A stretch of 64,000 nt of DNA from Nostoc desertorum CM1-VF14 (GCA_019359245.1 JAHHHR010000028.1:1-64000); one strand, 5' to 3'; shown: positions 9,330 through 18,391, counted from the stretch's first letter. Notes: generated by a model not told the origin, from the sequence alone. Program-made: numbers and translations.

Positions 9330-10685
9330 ATGGACACGATTAAATACATTTTGACTGAAAAACAGATGCCCAAAGCTTGGTATAATATCCAGGCTGACTT
9401 GCCACAAGCCTTACCACCAGTTTTAAATCCTGGTACTGGAAAGCCAATTACACCAGATGAATTATTACCTCTGTTGCCATTAGCGCTGATTGAGCAAGAA
9501 GTTAGTCAACAAAAATGGATTGAAATACCAGATGCAGTCCGTTCTATTTATTGCCAGTGGCGACCAACTCCTCTTTATCGCGCCCGTCGTTTAGAACAAG
9601 CCTTAGATACGCCTGCTAAAATTTATTACAAGTATGAGGGTGTTAGTCCCTCTGGAAGCCACAAACCCAATACTGCGGTTGCTCAAGCATTTTATAACAA
9701 ACAAGCTGGAGTAAAAAAGCTTACTACTGAAACAGGAGCCGGACAGTGGGGATCATCCCTCGCCTTTGCTGGTACACTATTTGGTTTAGAAGTCTTAGTT
9801 TACATGGTAAAGGTCAGCTACCAGCAAAAGCCTTACCGCCGAGCTCTAATGGAAACCTACGGCGCGAGGGTAGTTGCTAGCCCAAGTACTGAAACCCAAG
9901 CCGGACGTCAAATTCTTGCACAACATCCCAATAGCACTGGCAGTTTGGGAATTGCTATTAGTGAAGCTGTGGAAGTAGCTGCTACTGATGAAGGAACTAA
10001 GTATGCTTTAGGCAGTGTTCTCAATCACGTACTGCTGCATCAAACTGTGATTGGACTGGAAGCACTTACTCAGTTAGAGATGGCAGGAGATTACCCTGAT
10101 ATTGTCATTGGCTGCACAGGTGGCGGTAGTAACTTTGCTGGAATTGCCTTTCCATTTATTGGTGCTAAATTGCGAGGAGAACGAGACGTACAAGTAATAG
10201 CTGTAGAACCAGCTGCTTGTCCATCATTAACTCGTGGTAAATATGCTTACGATTTTGGTGATACTGCCCACTTAACTCCACTCACTAAGATGCATACTTT
10301 GGGCAGTAGGTTTGTGCCAGAAGGAATTCATGCTGGAGGCTTACGTTATCACGGTATGGCCCCGCTTGTTAGCCATATTGTCAATTTGGGATTAGTTCAA
10401 TCGCGTGCTGAATACCAACTTGGTTGCTTTGCTGCTGGATTAACTTTTGCCCGCGCAGAAGGAATTTTACCGGCACCAGAAGCTAACCATGCAGTCAAAG
10501 CAACAATCGATGAGGCTTTGCTTTGTAAGAAAGAAGGTAAAAGCAAAACTATCCTATTCAACCTTTGCGGTCATGGGCATTTTGATATGCAAGCTTATAT
10601 TGACTATGAAGCTGGACGGCTTGTTGATACTGAATATAGTGCAAATGAAGTGGCGATGGCACTGGCAGGATTACCTGTAGTTTAG
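9330..10685 (+). CDS. trpB2: TrpB2-like PLP-dependent tryptophan synthase beta
   Basis: A 451-residue member of the TrpB2 branch, longer than the standard TrpB1. It has the PLP-lysine motif GSHKPNTA (Lys112), the catalytic-glutamate motif ETGAGQWGSS, the phosphate-binding GCTGGGSN loop and a long N-terminal extension typical of TrpB2. The enzyme joins serine and indole to give tryptophan; some TrpB2 proteins act without TrpA or on other acceptors. No trpA is adjacent. The ATG at 9330 (MDTIKYILTEKQMPKAWYNI) matches the family start; an upstream in-frame TTG at 9261 would add an unlikely 23 residues. Confidence 0.9.
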   Translation: MDTIKYILTEKQMPKAWYNIQADLPQALPPVLNPGTGKPITPDELLPLLPLALIEQEVSQQKWIEIPDAVRSIYCQWRPTPLYRARRLEQALDTPAKIYYKYEGVSPSGSHKPNTAVAQAFYNKQAGVKKLTTETGAGQWGSSLAFAGTLFGLEVLVYMVKVSYQQKPYRRALMETYGARVVASPSTETQAGRQILAQHPNSTGSLGIAISEAVEVAATDEGTKYALGSVLNHVLLHQTVIGLEALTQLEMAGDYPDIVIGCTGGGSNFAGIAFPFIGAKLRGERDVQVIAVEPAACPSLTRGKYAYDFGDTAHLTPLTKMHTLGSRFVPEGIHAGGLRYHGMAPLVSHIVNLGLVQSRAEYQLGCFAAGLTFARAEGILPAPEANHAVKATIDEALLCKKEGKSKTILFNLCGHGHFDMQAYIDYEAGRLVDTEYSANEVAMALAGLPVV

Positions 10686-10697
10686 TAGTAACTGATT

Positions 10698-10738
10698 CGC
10701 TATGCAAATGTAATTGAAACGATCACATTTGCATAGCG
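10698..10738 (+). terminator. inverted repeat after trpB2, possible terminator
   Basis: A perfect 14-bp stem (CGCTATGCAAATGT at 10698-10711, ACATTTGCATAGCG at 10725-10738) with a 13-base loop, 12 bases after the trpB2 stop. The T tract after it is weak (TTGCTG), so it may instead protect RNA ends. Confidence 0.55.
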
Positions 10739-10836
10739 TTGCTGTCGGGTTACAAATCTATCACACTCTGGTATTGTTAATGCGATCGCTTCGCTGCCTT
10801 GTTAATACCTTGTGCCTCCTACCCAAGGTTAATTAG

Positions 10837-12366
10837 CTAAAAACTGGCGTGTTTTCTAATAGCGGCATGGTGTCTTGCTGTTGTATTCATCTCAATGACT
10901 AACTCTGTGCCTTGACCTAATCGAGAATTACACTTAAGTTTACCTTGATGTTTTTCAACTATAATTTGCTGACTAATTGATAGTCCTAGTCCCTTACCTT
11001 TACCTACTGGTTTGGTAGTAAAAAATGGTTCAAATATCTGTTTTTGGATATGGGGAAGTATGCCTTTACCATTGTCAGAAATGCGAATTATAACTTTCTG
11101 CTTTTTTCCTAGTTGTTTATCATCTACCCAAAGTTCGTTATTGTTTACCAATGATAAATGGCTAGTAATAATTTCTGTATGAATCCAAATATTTGAAGTA
11201 AAGGAATTATCCTGTTTCATTCTTTCTTCTAAGGCATCAATGGCATTAATCAAAATATACATAAATACCTGATTTAGTTCACCAGGGTAACACTCGATTA
11301 AGGGCAATTCCCCAAAGTGCTTAATTACTTCAATCCCGGATCTATTAGGCTTTTCTTTGAAACGATGCTGCAAAATCCTCAGAACACTATCAAGCCCTTC
11401 ATGTAGGTCAACCTTTTTCATTTGACCTTCGTCAGACGTTGAAAAATTTTGCAAGGCGAAAACAATTTCCTTAACACGCTCAGATCCGGCTCGCATTGAC
11501 CACAGCAATTTCAAAAAGTCTTTCTTCACGAAATCGAAATCGAGGCGTTGTAAATGTAAGGCTATGACTGGGGCTGGTGTGGGATAGTAATGTTGGTAAA
11601 GTTCAATGATTCTGATTAAGTCTTCAGCATATTGACTTGCAGGATGGAGATTACCATAAATGAAGCTAATGGGGTCGTTAATTTCGTTAGCCATATCTGC
11701 CACCAGTTGACCGAGATTAGCCATGTTCTGGTTCTGCAATAACTGCTTTTGGGTATATTTGAGTTCTTCTAAGGTAGTTTCTAGCTGCTGTGATTTTTCC
11801 CTAACTTGGTCTTCGGTAGACTGGAGTTGTTCTAATAGTTGGTATTGTTGAGTAGCGTAGGCGCAGCCCGTCGTAGACATCGCTTTATCCTGACTAATAT
11901 CCTTGTGCGTCCCCGCCATCCGCACTGGTTTACCGAATTCATCCCACTGAAATACTTTCCCACAAGCAAGAATCCACTTCCACTCACCGGATTTAGTCAA
12001 CATTCGCAATTCGACTTCAAACACAGGTGTGTATCCTTGCAGATAATCGTGTAATACCTGGCAAATTCTGGGGAAATCCTGTGGATGTACAAGTTGCTCA
12101 AAGGATTTATGCTCATTGTCGATTTCGTCTACTCTATATCCTAGGATGCCCTTCCACTGAGGATCATAATAGGTTTTATTGGTTATTAGATTCCAATCCC
12201 ACAATCCTAAACCATTGGCTATTAATGCTATTTGTAAGGCGGCTTCTGAGCATTGACAAGGATCTAAATTTTCTTGAGATAAGTCTTTTGATTTAGGGAA
12301 ACTCTGGGAATCTTGCATTGAAAGTAGAGCTTCCGGTTCATGGGTAGCGGGTTCATCGATATGCAT
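10837..12366 (-). CDS. PAS-domain histidine-kinase-like protein with Asn in the H-box
   Basis: A 509-residue cytosolic sensor: a PAS/PAC domain (about 45-160), a coiled coil (about 170-215), a dimerisation region, then a HATPase_c domain with N-box (YILINAIDALEE), G1 (IRISDNGKGI) and G2 (KGKGLGLSI). Relatives have AHEINNP at the phospho-acceptor; here it reads MANEINDP, with Asn227 in place of His, codon AAC at 11686-11688. ATP binding looks intact while autophosphorylation on the usual site should be lost. A Nostoc short repeat (11852-11883) is read in frame as MSTTGCAYAT between PAS and coiled coil. No response regulator is adjacent. Confidence 0.85.
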   Translation of the reverse strand: MHIDEPATHEPEALLSMQDSQSFPKSKDLSQENLDPCQCSEAALQIALIANGLGLWDWNLITNKTYYDPQWKGILGYRVDEIDNEHKSFEQLVHPQDFPRICQVLHDYLQGYTPVFEVELRMLTKSGEWKWILACGKVFQWDEFGKPVRMAGTHKDISQDKAMSTTGCAYATQQYQLLEQLQSTEDQVREKSQQLETTLEELKYTQKQLLQNQNMANLGQLVADMANEINDPISFIYGNLHPASQYAEDLIRIIELYQHYYPTPAPVIALHLQRLDFDFVKKDFLKLLWSMRAGSERVKEIVFALQNFSTSDEGQMKKVDLHEGLDSVLRILQHRFKEKPNRSGIEVIKHFGELPLIECYPGELNQVFMYILINAIDALEERMKQDNSFTSNIWIHTEIITSHLSLVNNNELWVDDKQLGKKQKVIIRISDNGKGILPHIQKQIFEPFFTTKPVGKGKGLGLSISQQIIVEKHQGKLKCNSRLGQGTELVIEMNTTARHHAAIRKHASF

Positions 12367-12788
12367 AGCTGCTGGTACGGTGAAGAAGATATCCTGTAGC
12401 CTGTAGCTTGTCTTAGCACCCTGACGATCCAGTTATGGACAAAAATTTGGATGGAATGGAGAAAAAGGTAAACGGACAAATGTAACCTCTGTTGCGATCG
12501 CCGTGGCCATTTTTTAGAAAAAATAGCTACATTGTGTGCATCTACATTCTAAGATATGTCTAAAAAAAGTAGTTCAAATCACATATAATTGCCTAAAACT
12601 CAAAAAGTTTTGTAAAAAAAATTCTATGCTTGAGTCAAGCCAAATGTTTCAGGATACAAAAAAATTGTCAAGCTTTGTTTATAGCTTTTTGGGAAAAGGC
12701 TGGCTGCCGTCTATACAACGCAGGCTATATTGAGTTCCAAAGAATAATGGTGTGAGAAAATTTCATACTGAATTAGAGCCGATGAGTA
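12367..12788. other. divergent intergenic region, kinase-like gene / AAA-like gene
   Basis: About 420 bases, AT-rich, with a HIP1-like GCGATCGC at 12495. Short frames are present on both strands but show no family features or ribosome binding sites. It presumably holds both promoters. Confidence 0.4.
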
Positions 12789-14141
12789 ATGACTATAGAT
12801 GAGATAGTATTGCTACTAAAAGCCAGTCAAGCAACCGGTTTAACGACACTCCAAGAGATTATATTGCGTTCTTCATGGGTAGGAAAAACCTACACAAATA
12901 TAGCCTGTGAAGCTCACTATGACGAGGAACGTGTCAAGAAAATTGCTGCTAATTTATGGCAATTATTGAGTACTTTTTGCAAAGAACCTATAAATCAATC
13001 AAACTTCCGCCAGGCTTTAGAAAATCACCATCTTAGCAAAGCACATCAGCAGTTAGTTAAAGAATTCAACAAAGCAGCTACGGCTATATCCTTAGAATTT
13101 CCTAGTGGAGCGGTATCCCTCAATTCCAGATTCTACATCCCTCGCCCACCAATTGAAGAACTCGCCTATGCAGAAATGGCTAAACCTGGGAGCCTAATTT
13201 GCATCAAAGCACCCAAGAAGATGGGGAAAAGCTCTCTGATTTTGCGTTTGCTTGCATACGCTAACAATCAAGGCTTTCGTACCGTGACGTTGGACTTTCA
13301 GCAGGCAGATAAAGCAGTATTTACCAGTTTGGAGCAATTTTTGCGCTGGTTCTGTACTAATTTCAGTCAGGAGTTACAGCTAGAACCAAAACTCAATGAT
13401 TATTGGAATGAAGATATGGATAGCAAAGTAAGTTGCTCTATCTATTTCCAACAGTATTTACTGCCTGCCTTGGAAACTCCCCTTGTCTTGGTATTGAATA
13501 AGGTGGATTCGATATTTGAGTATCAGGAAATTGCTGGAGAATTGTTAGCATTAGTGCGATCGTGGCATGAACAAGCCAAAGAGGTAGAAATTTGGCAAAA
13601 ACTGCGTCTAGTTCTAGTTTATTCAACGGAAATTCTTGTTCCAATAAAACTGAATCAATCATTATTTGATATTGGTTTGCTCATTAAGTTACCTCCCTTT
13701 ACGAAAGAGCAGGTGCAAGATTTAGCACTACGTCACGGGTTGGATTGGAGAAATAGTAAAAACGTCGATAATTTGATGGCAATGGTGGGAGGATATCCTT
13801 ATTTAGTCCGATTGGCTTTATATCACCTTGTGGGTAAAGGGGGATTGGAAGGGGATTTAGAACAGCTATTGCAGCAAGCACCCACAGAAACAGGAATTTA
13901 TTACGAGTATTTAAGGCAGTATCTGTTAGCGCTACAAGATGAGCCAGAATTGGGAAATGCTTTTTATGAAGTAATTAAGGCTACAAGTTATATAAAATTA
14001 GAGCCAGCTTTGGCATATAAATTACAAAGTATAGGGTTAATTAATTTAGAAGGCGATCGCAGTACTCCTGCGTGTGAATTATATCGTTTATATTTCCGAC
14101 AACAGCGATCGCTTGTCGATTTACACTTTAAAGTAGAGTGA
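12789..14141 (+). CDS. AAA-like domain ATPase with N-terminal HTH
   Basis: A 450-residue protein. Residues 1-75 look like the helical HTH module found at the N-terminus of cyanobacterial AAA-like and vWA/MoxR-associated proteins (TIDEIVLLLKASQATGLTTLQEIIL, with SSWVGKTYTNIACE). From about 115 comes an AAA_35-type ATPase with P-loop APKKMGKS (141-148) and Walker-B-like LVLVLNKVDSI near 234. Such proteins are often signalling or conflict-type STAND relatives; no effector domain is visible. The ATG at 12789 begins the HTH module. It is followed by a degenerate repeat array, and the next gene on the other strand is an NLR-like protein. Confidence 0.8.
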   Translation: MTIDEIVLLLKASQATGLTTLQEIILRSSWVGKTYTNIACEAHYDEERVKKIAANLWQLLSTFCKEPINQSNFRQALENHHLSKAHQQLVKEFNKAATAISLEFPSGAVSLNSRFYIPRPPIEELAYAEMAKPGSLICIKAPKKMGKSSLILRLLAYANNQGFRTVTLDFQQADKAVFTSLEQFLRWFCTNFSQELQLEPKLNDYWNEDMDSKVSCSIYFQQYLLPALETPLVLVLNKVDSIFEYQEIAGELLALVRSWHEQAKEVEIWQKLRLVLVYSTEILVPIKLNQSLFDIGLLIKLPPFTKEQVQDLALRHGLDWRNSKNVDNLMAMVGGYPYLVRLALYHLVGKGGLEGDLEQLLQQAPTETGIYYEYLRQYLLALQDEPELGNAFYEVIKATSYIKLEPALAYKLQSIGLINLEGDRSTPACELYRLYFRQQRSLVDLHFKVE

Positions 14142-14215
14142 TGTCTGCGATGGGCTACGCCTATGCCAGCTTTCAACTCAATGATATACCAAAATGAATG
14201 CGTGAATTACTCAAA

Positions 14216-14513
14216 TGAGAAAGCAAACTGGGGTTTGAGTAAGTAAAAGCTTATTTTGCTTGCGGAAAACACCGAAATAAGAAAGCAAACTCAGGTTTGA
14301 GAAAGCAAAAGCTTCTTTTGAGTAAGTCAAAGCTCATTTTGCTTGCGGAAAACACTAAAATGAGAAAGCAAACTCAGGTTTGAATAAGTAAAAGCTTATT
14401 TTGCTTGCGGAAAACACCGAAATGAGAAAGCAAACTCAGGTTTGAGAAAGCAAAAGCTCGTTTTGAGTAAGTAAAAGCTCATTTTTAGTAAGTAAAATGA
14501 CATTTTTACTTAG
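14216..14513. repeat. 21-bp-periodic degenerate tandem array
   Basis: Fourteen consecutive modules of 20-22 bases start at 14216, 14237, 14258, 14278, 14299, 14320, 14341, 14361, 14382, 14403, 14423, 14444, 14465 and 14487. Three module types alternate: GAGAAAGCAAACTCAGGTTT-like, GAGTAAGTAAAAGCTCATTT-like and GCTTGCGGAAAACACCGAAA. Each has an A tract near its middle and a T tract at its end, giving a two-helical-turn spacing. Stop codons interrupt every forward frame, so it is not an obvious protein repeat. It lies between the convergent AAA-like and NLR-like genes. Confidence 0.85.
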
Positions 14514-14529
14514 TTCAATATGAATTTTA

Positions 14530-14610
14530 GTCTAGGCGATACCTTCTCTGCGAGACGCTACGCGAACGGTGAGCTTCTCTTCGAGACGCTGCGCGAACGC
14601 TAACGCCCTT
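14530..14610. repeat. Nostoc-type GC-rich palindromic short repeats
   Basis: Contains TCTCTGCGAGACGCTACGCG and TTCGAGACGCTGCGCGAACG, two versions of the same dispersed unit. Related copies occur near 14141-14165, 21965-22030 and 34205-34275, and inside the PAS kinase-like gene at 11852-11883. Confidence 0.7.
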
Positions 14611-14647
14611 TTCAGTTTTATTACGGTACGCTTTGCATAAAACTAGC

Positions 14648-17173
14648 TTATTCTGGATTTGGGTGAAGGCGATCGCGAAGATTTGCCAGATTTTCACGAC
14701 ACTTAACAGTCCAAGGATGGTTCACCCCTAATCGTTGGTCAAAAATCTCTAATGCTTGCAGATATAACGGTTCAGCTTCTACATAAAGTTCTTGCAAGTA
14801 ATAGAGTTTTGCCAGATTGTTGAGACTAAGGGCAAATAATGGATGTTTTTCTCCCAGCAGCTTGCGCCTGAGTGCCAAAGCTTGGATGTAAAGGGGTTCG
14901 GCTTCGCTGTATCTGCTTTGGGAGTTGTAGAGTACTCCTAGGTTGTTGAGGCTAAGTGCGACATCTGGATGTTCTTCTTCCAGCAGCTTGCGCCTGAGTG
15001 CCAAAGCTTGGATGTAAAGGGGTTCGGCTTCGCTGTATCTGCCTTGGGAGTCGTAGAGAAACGCTAGGTTGTTGAGACTTTGGGCGACAGATGGATGTTC
15101 TTCACCCAGCAGCTTGCGCCTGAGTGCCAAAGCTTGGATTAAAAAGGGTTCGGCTTCGCTGTATCTGCCTTGGGAGTCGTAGAGTACTCCTAGGTTGTTG
15201 AGGCTAAGTGCGACATCTGGATGTTCTTCTCCGAGCAGCTTGCGCCTGAGTGCCAAAGCTTGGATGTAAAGGGGTTCGGCTTCGCTGGATCTGCCTTGGG
15301 AGTAGTAAAGTGCCGCTAGATTGTCGAGGCTAGTGGCGACATCTGAATGTTCTTCTCCCAGCAGCTTGCGCCTAAGTGCCAAAGCTTGGATGTAAAGGGG
15401 TTCGGCTTCGCTGTATCTGCCTTGGAAGTAGTAGAGTTCAGCGAGATTGTTGAGGCTTTGGGCAACATCTGGATGTTCTTCTCCCAAACGTTTTTTAGTA
15501 GCTTCTAGACACTGCTGATACCAAGGTTCAGCCTGAGTATATAATCCTTGACCATTATAAAATCGAGCGTTGCCAACAAATGCCCAAATTAAATCATCAT
15601 CGCTGATATATTCAATAAGATTATTCGCTACTTCAGCTATATGAGCTATGGCGATGGAGACGGCGTTGATTTGCTCAAGGGTGGGTGTTTCAGAAATATT
15701 TTTGGCAACTGTTACTATTACCTCGCAAAGCGATCGCTTTAATTCCTCTGCCTGTTCTAAACCTGTAAGCTTATATTGAAAAAACTCTCTTAGCATCTGA
15801 TGCAGCTGGTAAATTCTCTCACCTTTACGCTGTAGCAAATGCAGTTTCAGCAAACTATCATCTCTAATTTCCTCTAAATCTTCGGTATCTTCCTCTAGTA
15901 AACACTGTTCCACCAAGTTCCAAGGTATGGGTGCGGCGGCGAATAAACTCAGCAAACAACCAAGCTGCTTATCGCTGTCCTCTAATTCTTGCCAACTCAA
16001 CTCAAAGGCTGCTAACACACCCCGTTGTGCTGTCATGTCGCCTTCTGGGTTATCAAAGGCAGGTTGTTCTAGTCGTTTGTTCTCCAAACGTCGCAACATT
16101 TCTGCTAGAGATAAATCCTGTTTTCGCGCCAAATATCGCCCGACTAATTCTAAACCCAAAGGCAAATATCCCAACCACTCACACAACTGATTTGCAACAG
16201 CCAATTCTTGCTCAATTCGCTGTGGTGTTTCTTTAAAAAATGACCTTAATAACTCCAGCGCTGCTTCTGGTTGCAATACATCTAAAGATAATTCCTTTAT
16301 AGATGCTCCTAAGTGTTGGCGCGTGGTAATCAACACTTTAAACCGGGAAGATAACGAGGGTAAGTAAGGCTTAACTTGTTGATATTCTCCAACATCGTCT
16401 AAAACTACCAGCACATCGCCCTCACGCCAAAGCCGAAAGCAGTATTGCACTTGGGCGAGTAAATCCAAATCTTCTGGTGGGTTTAAGTCAAGCTGAGTTC
16501 TGGCAAACTGCACAATTTGAATGCCTACATCTCCAGCCTTTGCCAGTAACCAGCAAATTCCACCTTTGTAAGTTTCACGGTGAGCTTTTGCATATTGTAA
16601 GGCCAGTTCTGTTTTACCCAGTCCACCCATGCCAGCGATCGCAGCAATGGCTACCTGATTATTTTCGTGCAAAAGTTGGTGAAGATTTTTCAATTCATCT
16701 TCACGTCCAACAAACTTCACCACTCCACTTAGGGGAATATTCTCATAAAGCGTAGGCGTGGGTTTGGCTTTTCTACCTTCAGTACGTTGTACACCTAATT
16801 TTCCTTCTCTACGGTGTTGCCATTCTGCATCAAATTTCTGCAAATTCGCGTCTTTGTCGCCTTTGTCATGCCAAATCGTCAGCCGAAAGTGCCAGTCTTC
16901 TGAGCCTCGCTTGTGTTCGCGCAAATCTTCGAGAATGCCTAAAAAATCTTTAAGTGCATTTAGTGCGTCTCGGACTTGTTCTGTGTTTAAACTGCTAAGT
17001 TCCGCTAGAACTCTTAACTTAGTCCTTACTATTACTTGCTTTGACGTTTCCCAGTCATAGCCAATTTTATAAAGTTCACTGTCTTCTAACTCGTCATTGG
17101 CATAAGCCAAAAGCCTTTCTAAAAGCAGCTTTACCCGCGCTTTGACATCATCACCATAGCTAACACGCGCCAT
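14648..17173 (-). CDS. NB-ARC/TPR protein (NLR-like STAND ATPase)
   Basis: An 841-residue three-part protein. Residues 1-130 form a helical N-terminal module (ANDELEDSELYKIGYDWETSK, then GSEDWHFRLTIWHDKGDKDANLQKFDAEWQHRR) that recurs in front of cyanobacterial NTPases and is uncharacterised. Residues about 150-450 are NB-ARC with P-loop GMGGLGKT (181-188) and Walker B VLVVLDD (259-260). Residues about 530-830 carry seven kinesin-light-chain-like 42-residue TPRs. Five units are almost identical at DNA level with exact 126-base spacing (14861, 14987, 15113, 15239, 15365), implying recent duplication. STAND proteins of this shape often act in signalling or antiviral sensing; no enzymatic effector is recognised. 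Confidence 0.85.
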   Translation of the reverse strand: MARVSYGDDVKARVKLLLERLLAYANDELEDSELYKIGYDWETSKQVIVRTKLRVLAELSSLNTEQVRDALNALKDFLGILEDLREHKRGSEDWHFRLTIWHDKGDKDANLQKFDAEWQHRREGKLGVQRTEGRKAKPTPTLYENIPLSGVVKFVGREDELKNLHQLLHENNQVAIAAIAGMGGLGKTELALQYAKAHRETYKGGICWLLAKAGDVGIQIVQFARTQLDLNPPEDLDLLAQVQYCFRLWREGDVLVVLDDVGEYQQVKPYLPSLSSRFKVLITTRQHLGASIKELSLDVLQPEAALELLRSFFKETPQRIEQELAVANQLCEWLGYLPLGLELVGRYLARKQDLSLAEMLRRLENKRLEQPAFDNPEGDMTAQRGVLAAFELSWQELEDSDKQLGCLLSLFAAAPIPWNLVEQCLLEEDTEDLEEIRDDSLLKLHLLQRKGERIYQLHQMLREFFQYKLTGLEQAEELKRSLCEVIVTVAKNISETPTLEQINAVSIAIAHIAEVANNLIEYISDDDLIWAFVGNARFYNGQGLYTQAEPWYQQCLEATKKRLGEEHPDVAQSLNNLAELYYFQGRYSEAEPLYIQALALRRKLLGEEHSDVATSLDNLAALYYSQGRSSEAEPLYIQALALRRKLLGEEHPDVALSLNNLGVLYDSQGRYSEAEPFLIQALALRRKLLGEEHPSVAQSLNNLAFLYDSQGRYSEAEPLYIQALALRRKLLEEEHPDVALSLNNLGVLYNSQSRYSEAEPLYIQALALRRKLLGEKHPLFALSLNNLAKLYYLQELYVEAEPLYLQALEIFDQRLGVNHPWTVKCRENLANLRDRLHPNPE

Positions 17174-17200
17174 AGGTCACTTTTGCTCAATTTTGCCACA

Positions 17201-17223
17201 AAGTTTGGGGATTCCCCAAACTT
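17201..17223 (-). promoter_or_regulatory. palindrome upstream of the NLR-like gene
   Basis: AAGTTTGGGG (17201-17210), ATT, CCCCAAACTT (17214-17223): a 10-bp perfect inverted repeat whose edge lies 27 bases upstream of the NLR-like start. A third half-site, ATCCCCAAACT, occurs at 17231-17241. It may be an operator or a 5' UTR hairpin. Confidence 0.5.
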
Positions 17224-17343
17224 AATCTACCATCCCCAAACTCAAACTACTAAACATTCAAGCATTACAGCTAACAGACAACTGCTTTTGCTTTCACGTA
17301 CTACCCCAAATTTATCGTTCCTTCAATGTTAAAGGTGAAGCGA

Positions 17344-17517
17344 ATGAAGGCAACGAAATCCGTCAACATTGAGAAGCTGGTGACAGTTTTGTTATTTGTG
17401 ATTCCCCTAATTGCAGACTGGTTAATGCCAGGTTCAGGTTTTGTCATCGAATTGACATTCCTGATTTGGGAATTGCTGGAACCAGAGGAGACAGAGGGGG
17501 ATGATTTGAAAGAATAA
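17344..17517 (+). CDS. small hydrophobic hypothetical protein
   Basis: A 57-residue frame, MKATKSVNIEKLVTVLLFVIPLIADWLMPGSGFVIELTFLIWELLEPEETEGDDLKE. It has one or two membrane-spanning stretches (about 10-25 and 32-45) and an acidic tail. AAGGTGA lies about ten bases before the ATG at 17344, and a good terminator follows the stop, which supports a real transcription unit. An alternative ATG at 17326 would add six residues. No family is recognised. Confidence 0.5.
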   Translation: MKATKSVNIEKLVTVLLFVIPLIADWLMPGSGFVIELTFLIWELLEPEETEGDDLKE

Positions 17518-17561
17518 GCGGTAAAAGTGACATTTTGCACTCTAACAAACCCCTATTCCAG

Positions 17562-17590
17562 CCCCATTCCTTACAATGGAATGGGGTTTT
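17562..17590 (+). terminator. intrinsic terminator of the small hydrophobic gene
   Basis: CCCCATTCC (17562-17570) pairs with GGAATGGGG (17578-17586) around a 7-base loop, followed by TTTTA. It sits 45 bases after the preceding stop codon. Confidence 0.8.
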
Positions 17591-17636
17591 ATTCACTTTC
17601 CTCCTTGAGGGAATCTCAAAGTCAACACACCAACTG

Positions 17637-18326
17637 ATGCATGATACCCAACTGCTACCACGCATTAATGCCACAGCCAAAAGAGAAAATGGTAAACAAT
17701 ATTATGTAGATGCCAAGGGAAATCGTTTTCCCAGCGTGACTACAATACTTAATGCCACCAAATCACAAGCAGACAGAGACAGATTATTAAACTGGAAAAC
17801 GCGTGTTGGTACAGAAGAAGCTACCCGCATTACTACAACTGCTAGTCGGCGGGGAACCCAAACACACAAACAAATTGAGCGCTACCTTCTTGGACAAAAC
17901 CCAGTTTGTCCCGAAGCAAGTCGCCCTTATTGGGAGAGTATCAAGCCAGTTTTAGAAAAAATCGACACAGTTAGACTCGTAGAAGGCTCTGTTTTTCATC
18001 ATAATTTGAGCTATTCTGGCAAAGTTGATTGTATTGCCAGCTATCAAGGTATACCCTGTATTTGCGAGTGGAAAACAGCAGACAAACCCAAAGGTTCAAT
18101 TGAGCATTTATATGAACATCCACTGCAACTTACGGCGTACATAGGAGCAGCTAACGAATATTATCAAGATTATGGCATTCAACTCAAGCACGCTCTCTTG
18201 GTAGTAGCGATTCCAGAAATGCCAGCAGAGGTATTTTGGTTTGAATCAGCAGTTATTAAAGATTACTGGGAGCAGTGGGAAAAAAGAGTTGCTGAATATT
18301 GGGAACGCAGAAGCGTTTGGGGTTAA
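17637..18326 (+). CDS. RecB/Cas4-like PD-(D/E)XK exonuclease family protein
   Basis: A 229-residue predicted nuclease. The RecB-type motifs are visible in order: RGTQTHKQIE (His77), SGKVDCI (Asp131), CEWKTA (Glu144-x-Lys146) and the QLTAY motif (Gln164, Tyr168), together a complete PD-(D/E)XK site. The N-terminus GNRFPSVTTIL is typical of stand-alone phage/plasmid-type RecB-like nucleases. The ATG at 17637 was chosen because the extended frame from 17535 runs through the upstream terminator hairpin. It is convergent with the antitoxin-like genes and no cas genes are near, so a CRISPR role is not supported. The partner is unknown. Confidence 0.8.
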   Translation: MHDTQLLPRINATAKRENGKQYYVDAKGNRFPSVTTILNATKSQADRDRLLNWKTRVGTEEATRITTTASRRGTQTHKQIERYLLGQNPVCPEASRPYWESIKPVLEKIDTVRLVEGSVFHHNLSYSGKVDCIASYQGIPCICEWKTADKPKGSIEHLYEHPLQLTAYIGAANEYYQDYGIQLKHALLVVAIPEMPAEVFWFESAVIKDYWEQWEKRVAEYWERRSVWG

Positions 18327-18391
18327 TCAGCCCCTTTGGGGAAGTCAAAAGTCAAACATTTAAAATATTCGTATCGATGAAGACAGAGTTA

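Noticed and set aside
12536..12733. A 65-residue frame upstream of the AAA-like gene
   Set aside because: AT-rich, Lys/Cys-rich chance composition, no ribosome binding site or recognisable pattern.
14216..14513. The periodic array as a CRISPR
   Set aside because: Units are 20-22 bp with no constant repeat plus variable spacer pattern, and no cas genes are near.
14840..15490. 126-bp repeats as a non-coding satellite
   Set aside because: They are in frame and encode 42-residue TPRs in a long intact gene.
17637..18326. RecB-like nuclease as Cas4
   Set aside because: No CRISPR array or cas gene in the window and no clear iron-sulfur cysteine cluster.
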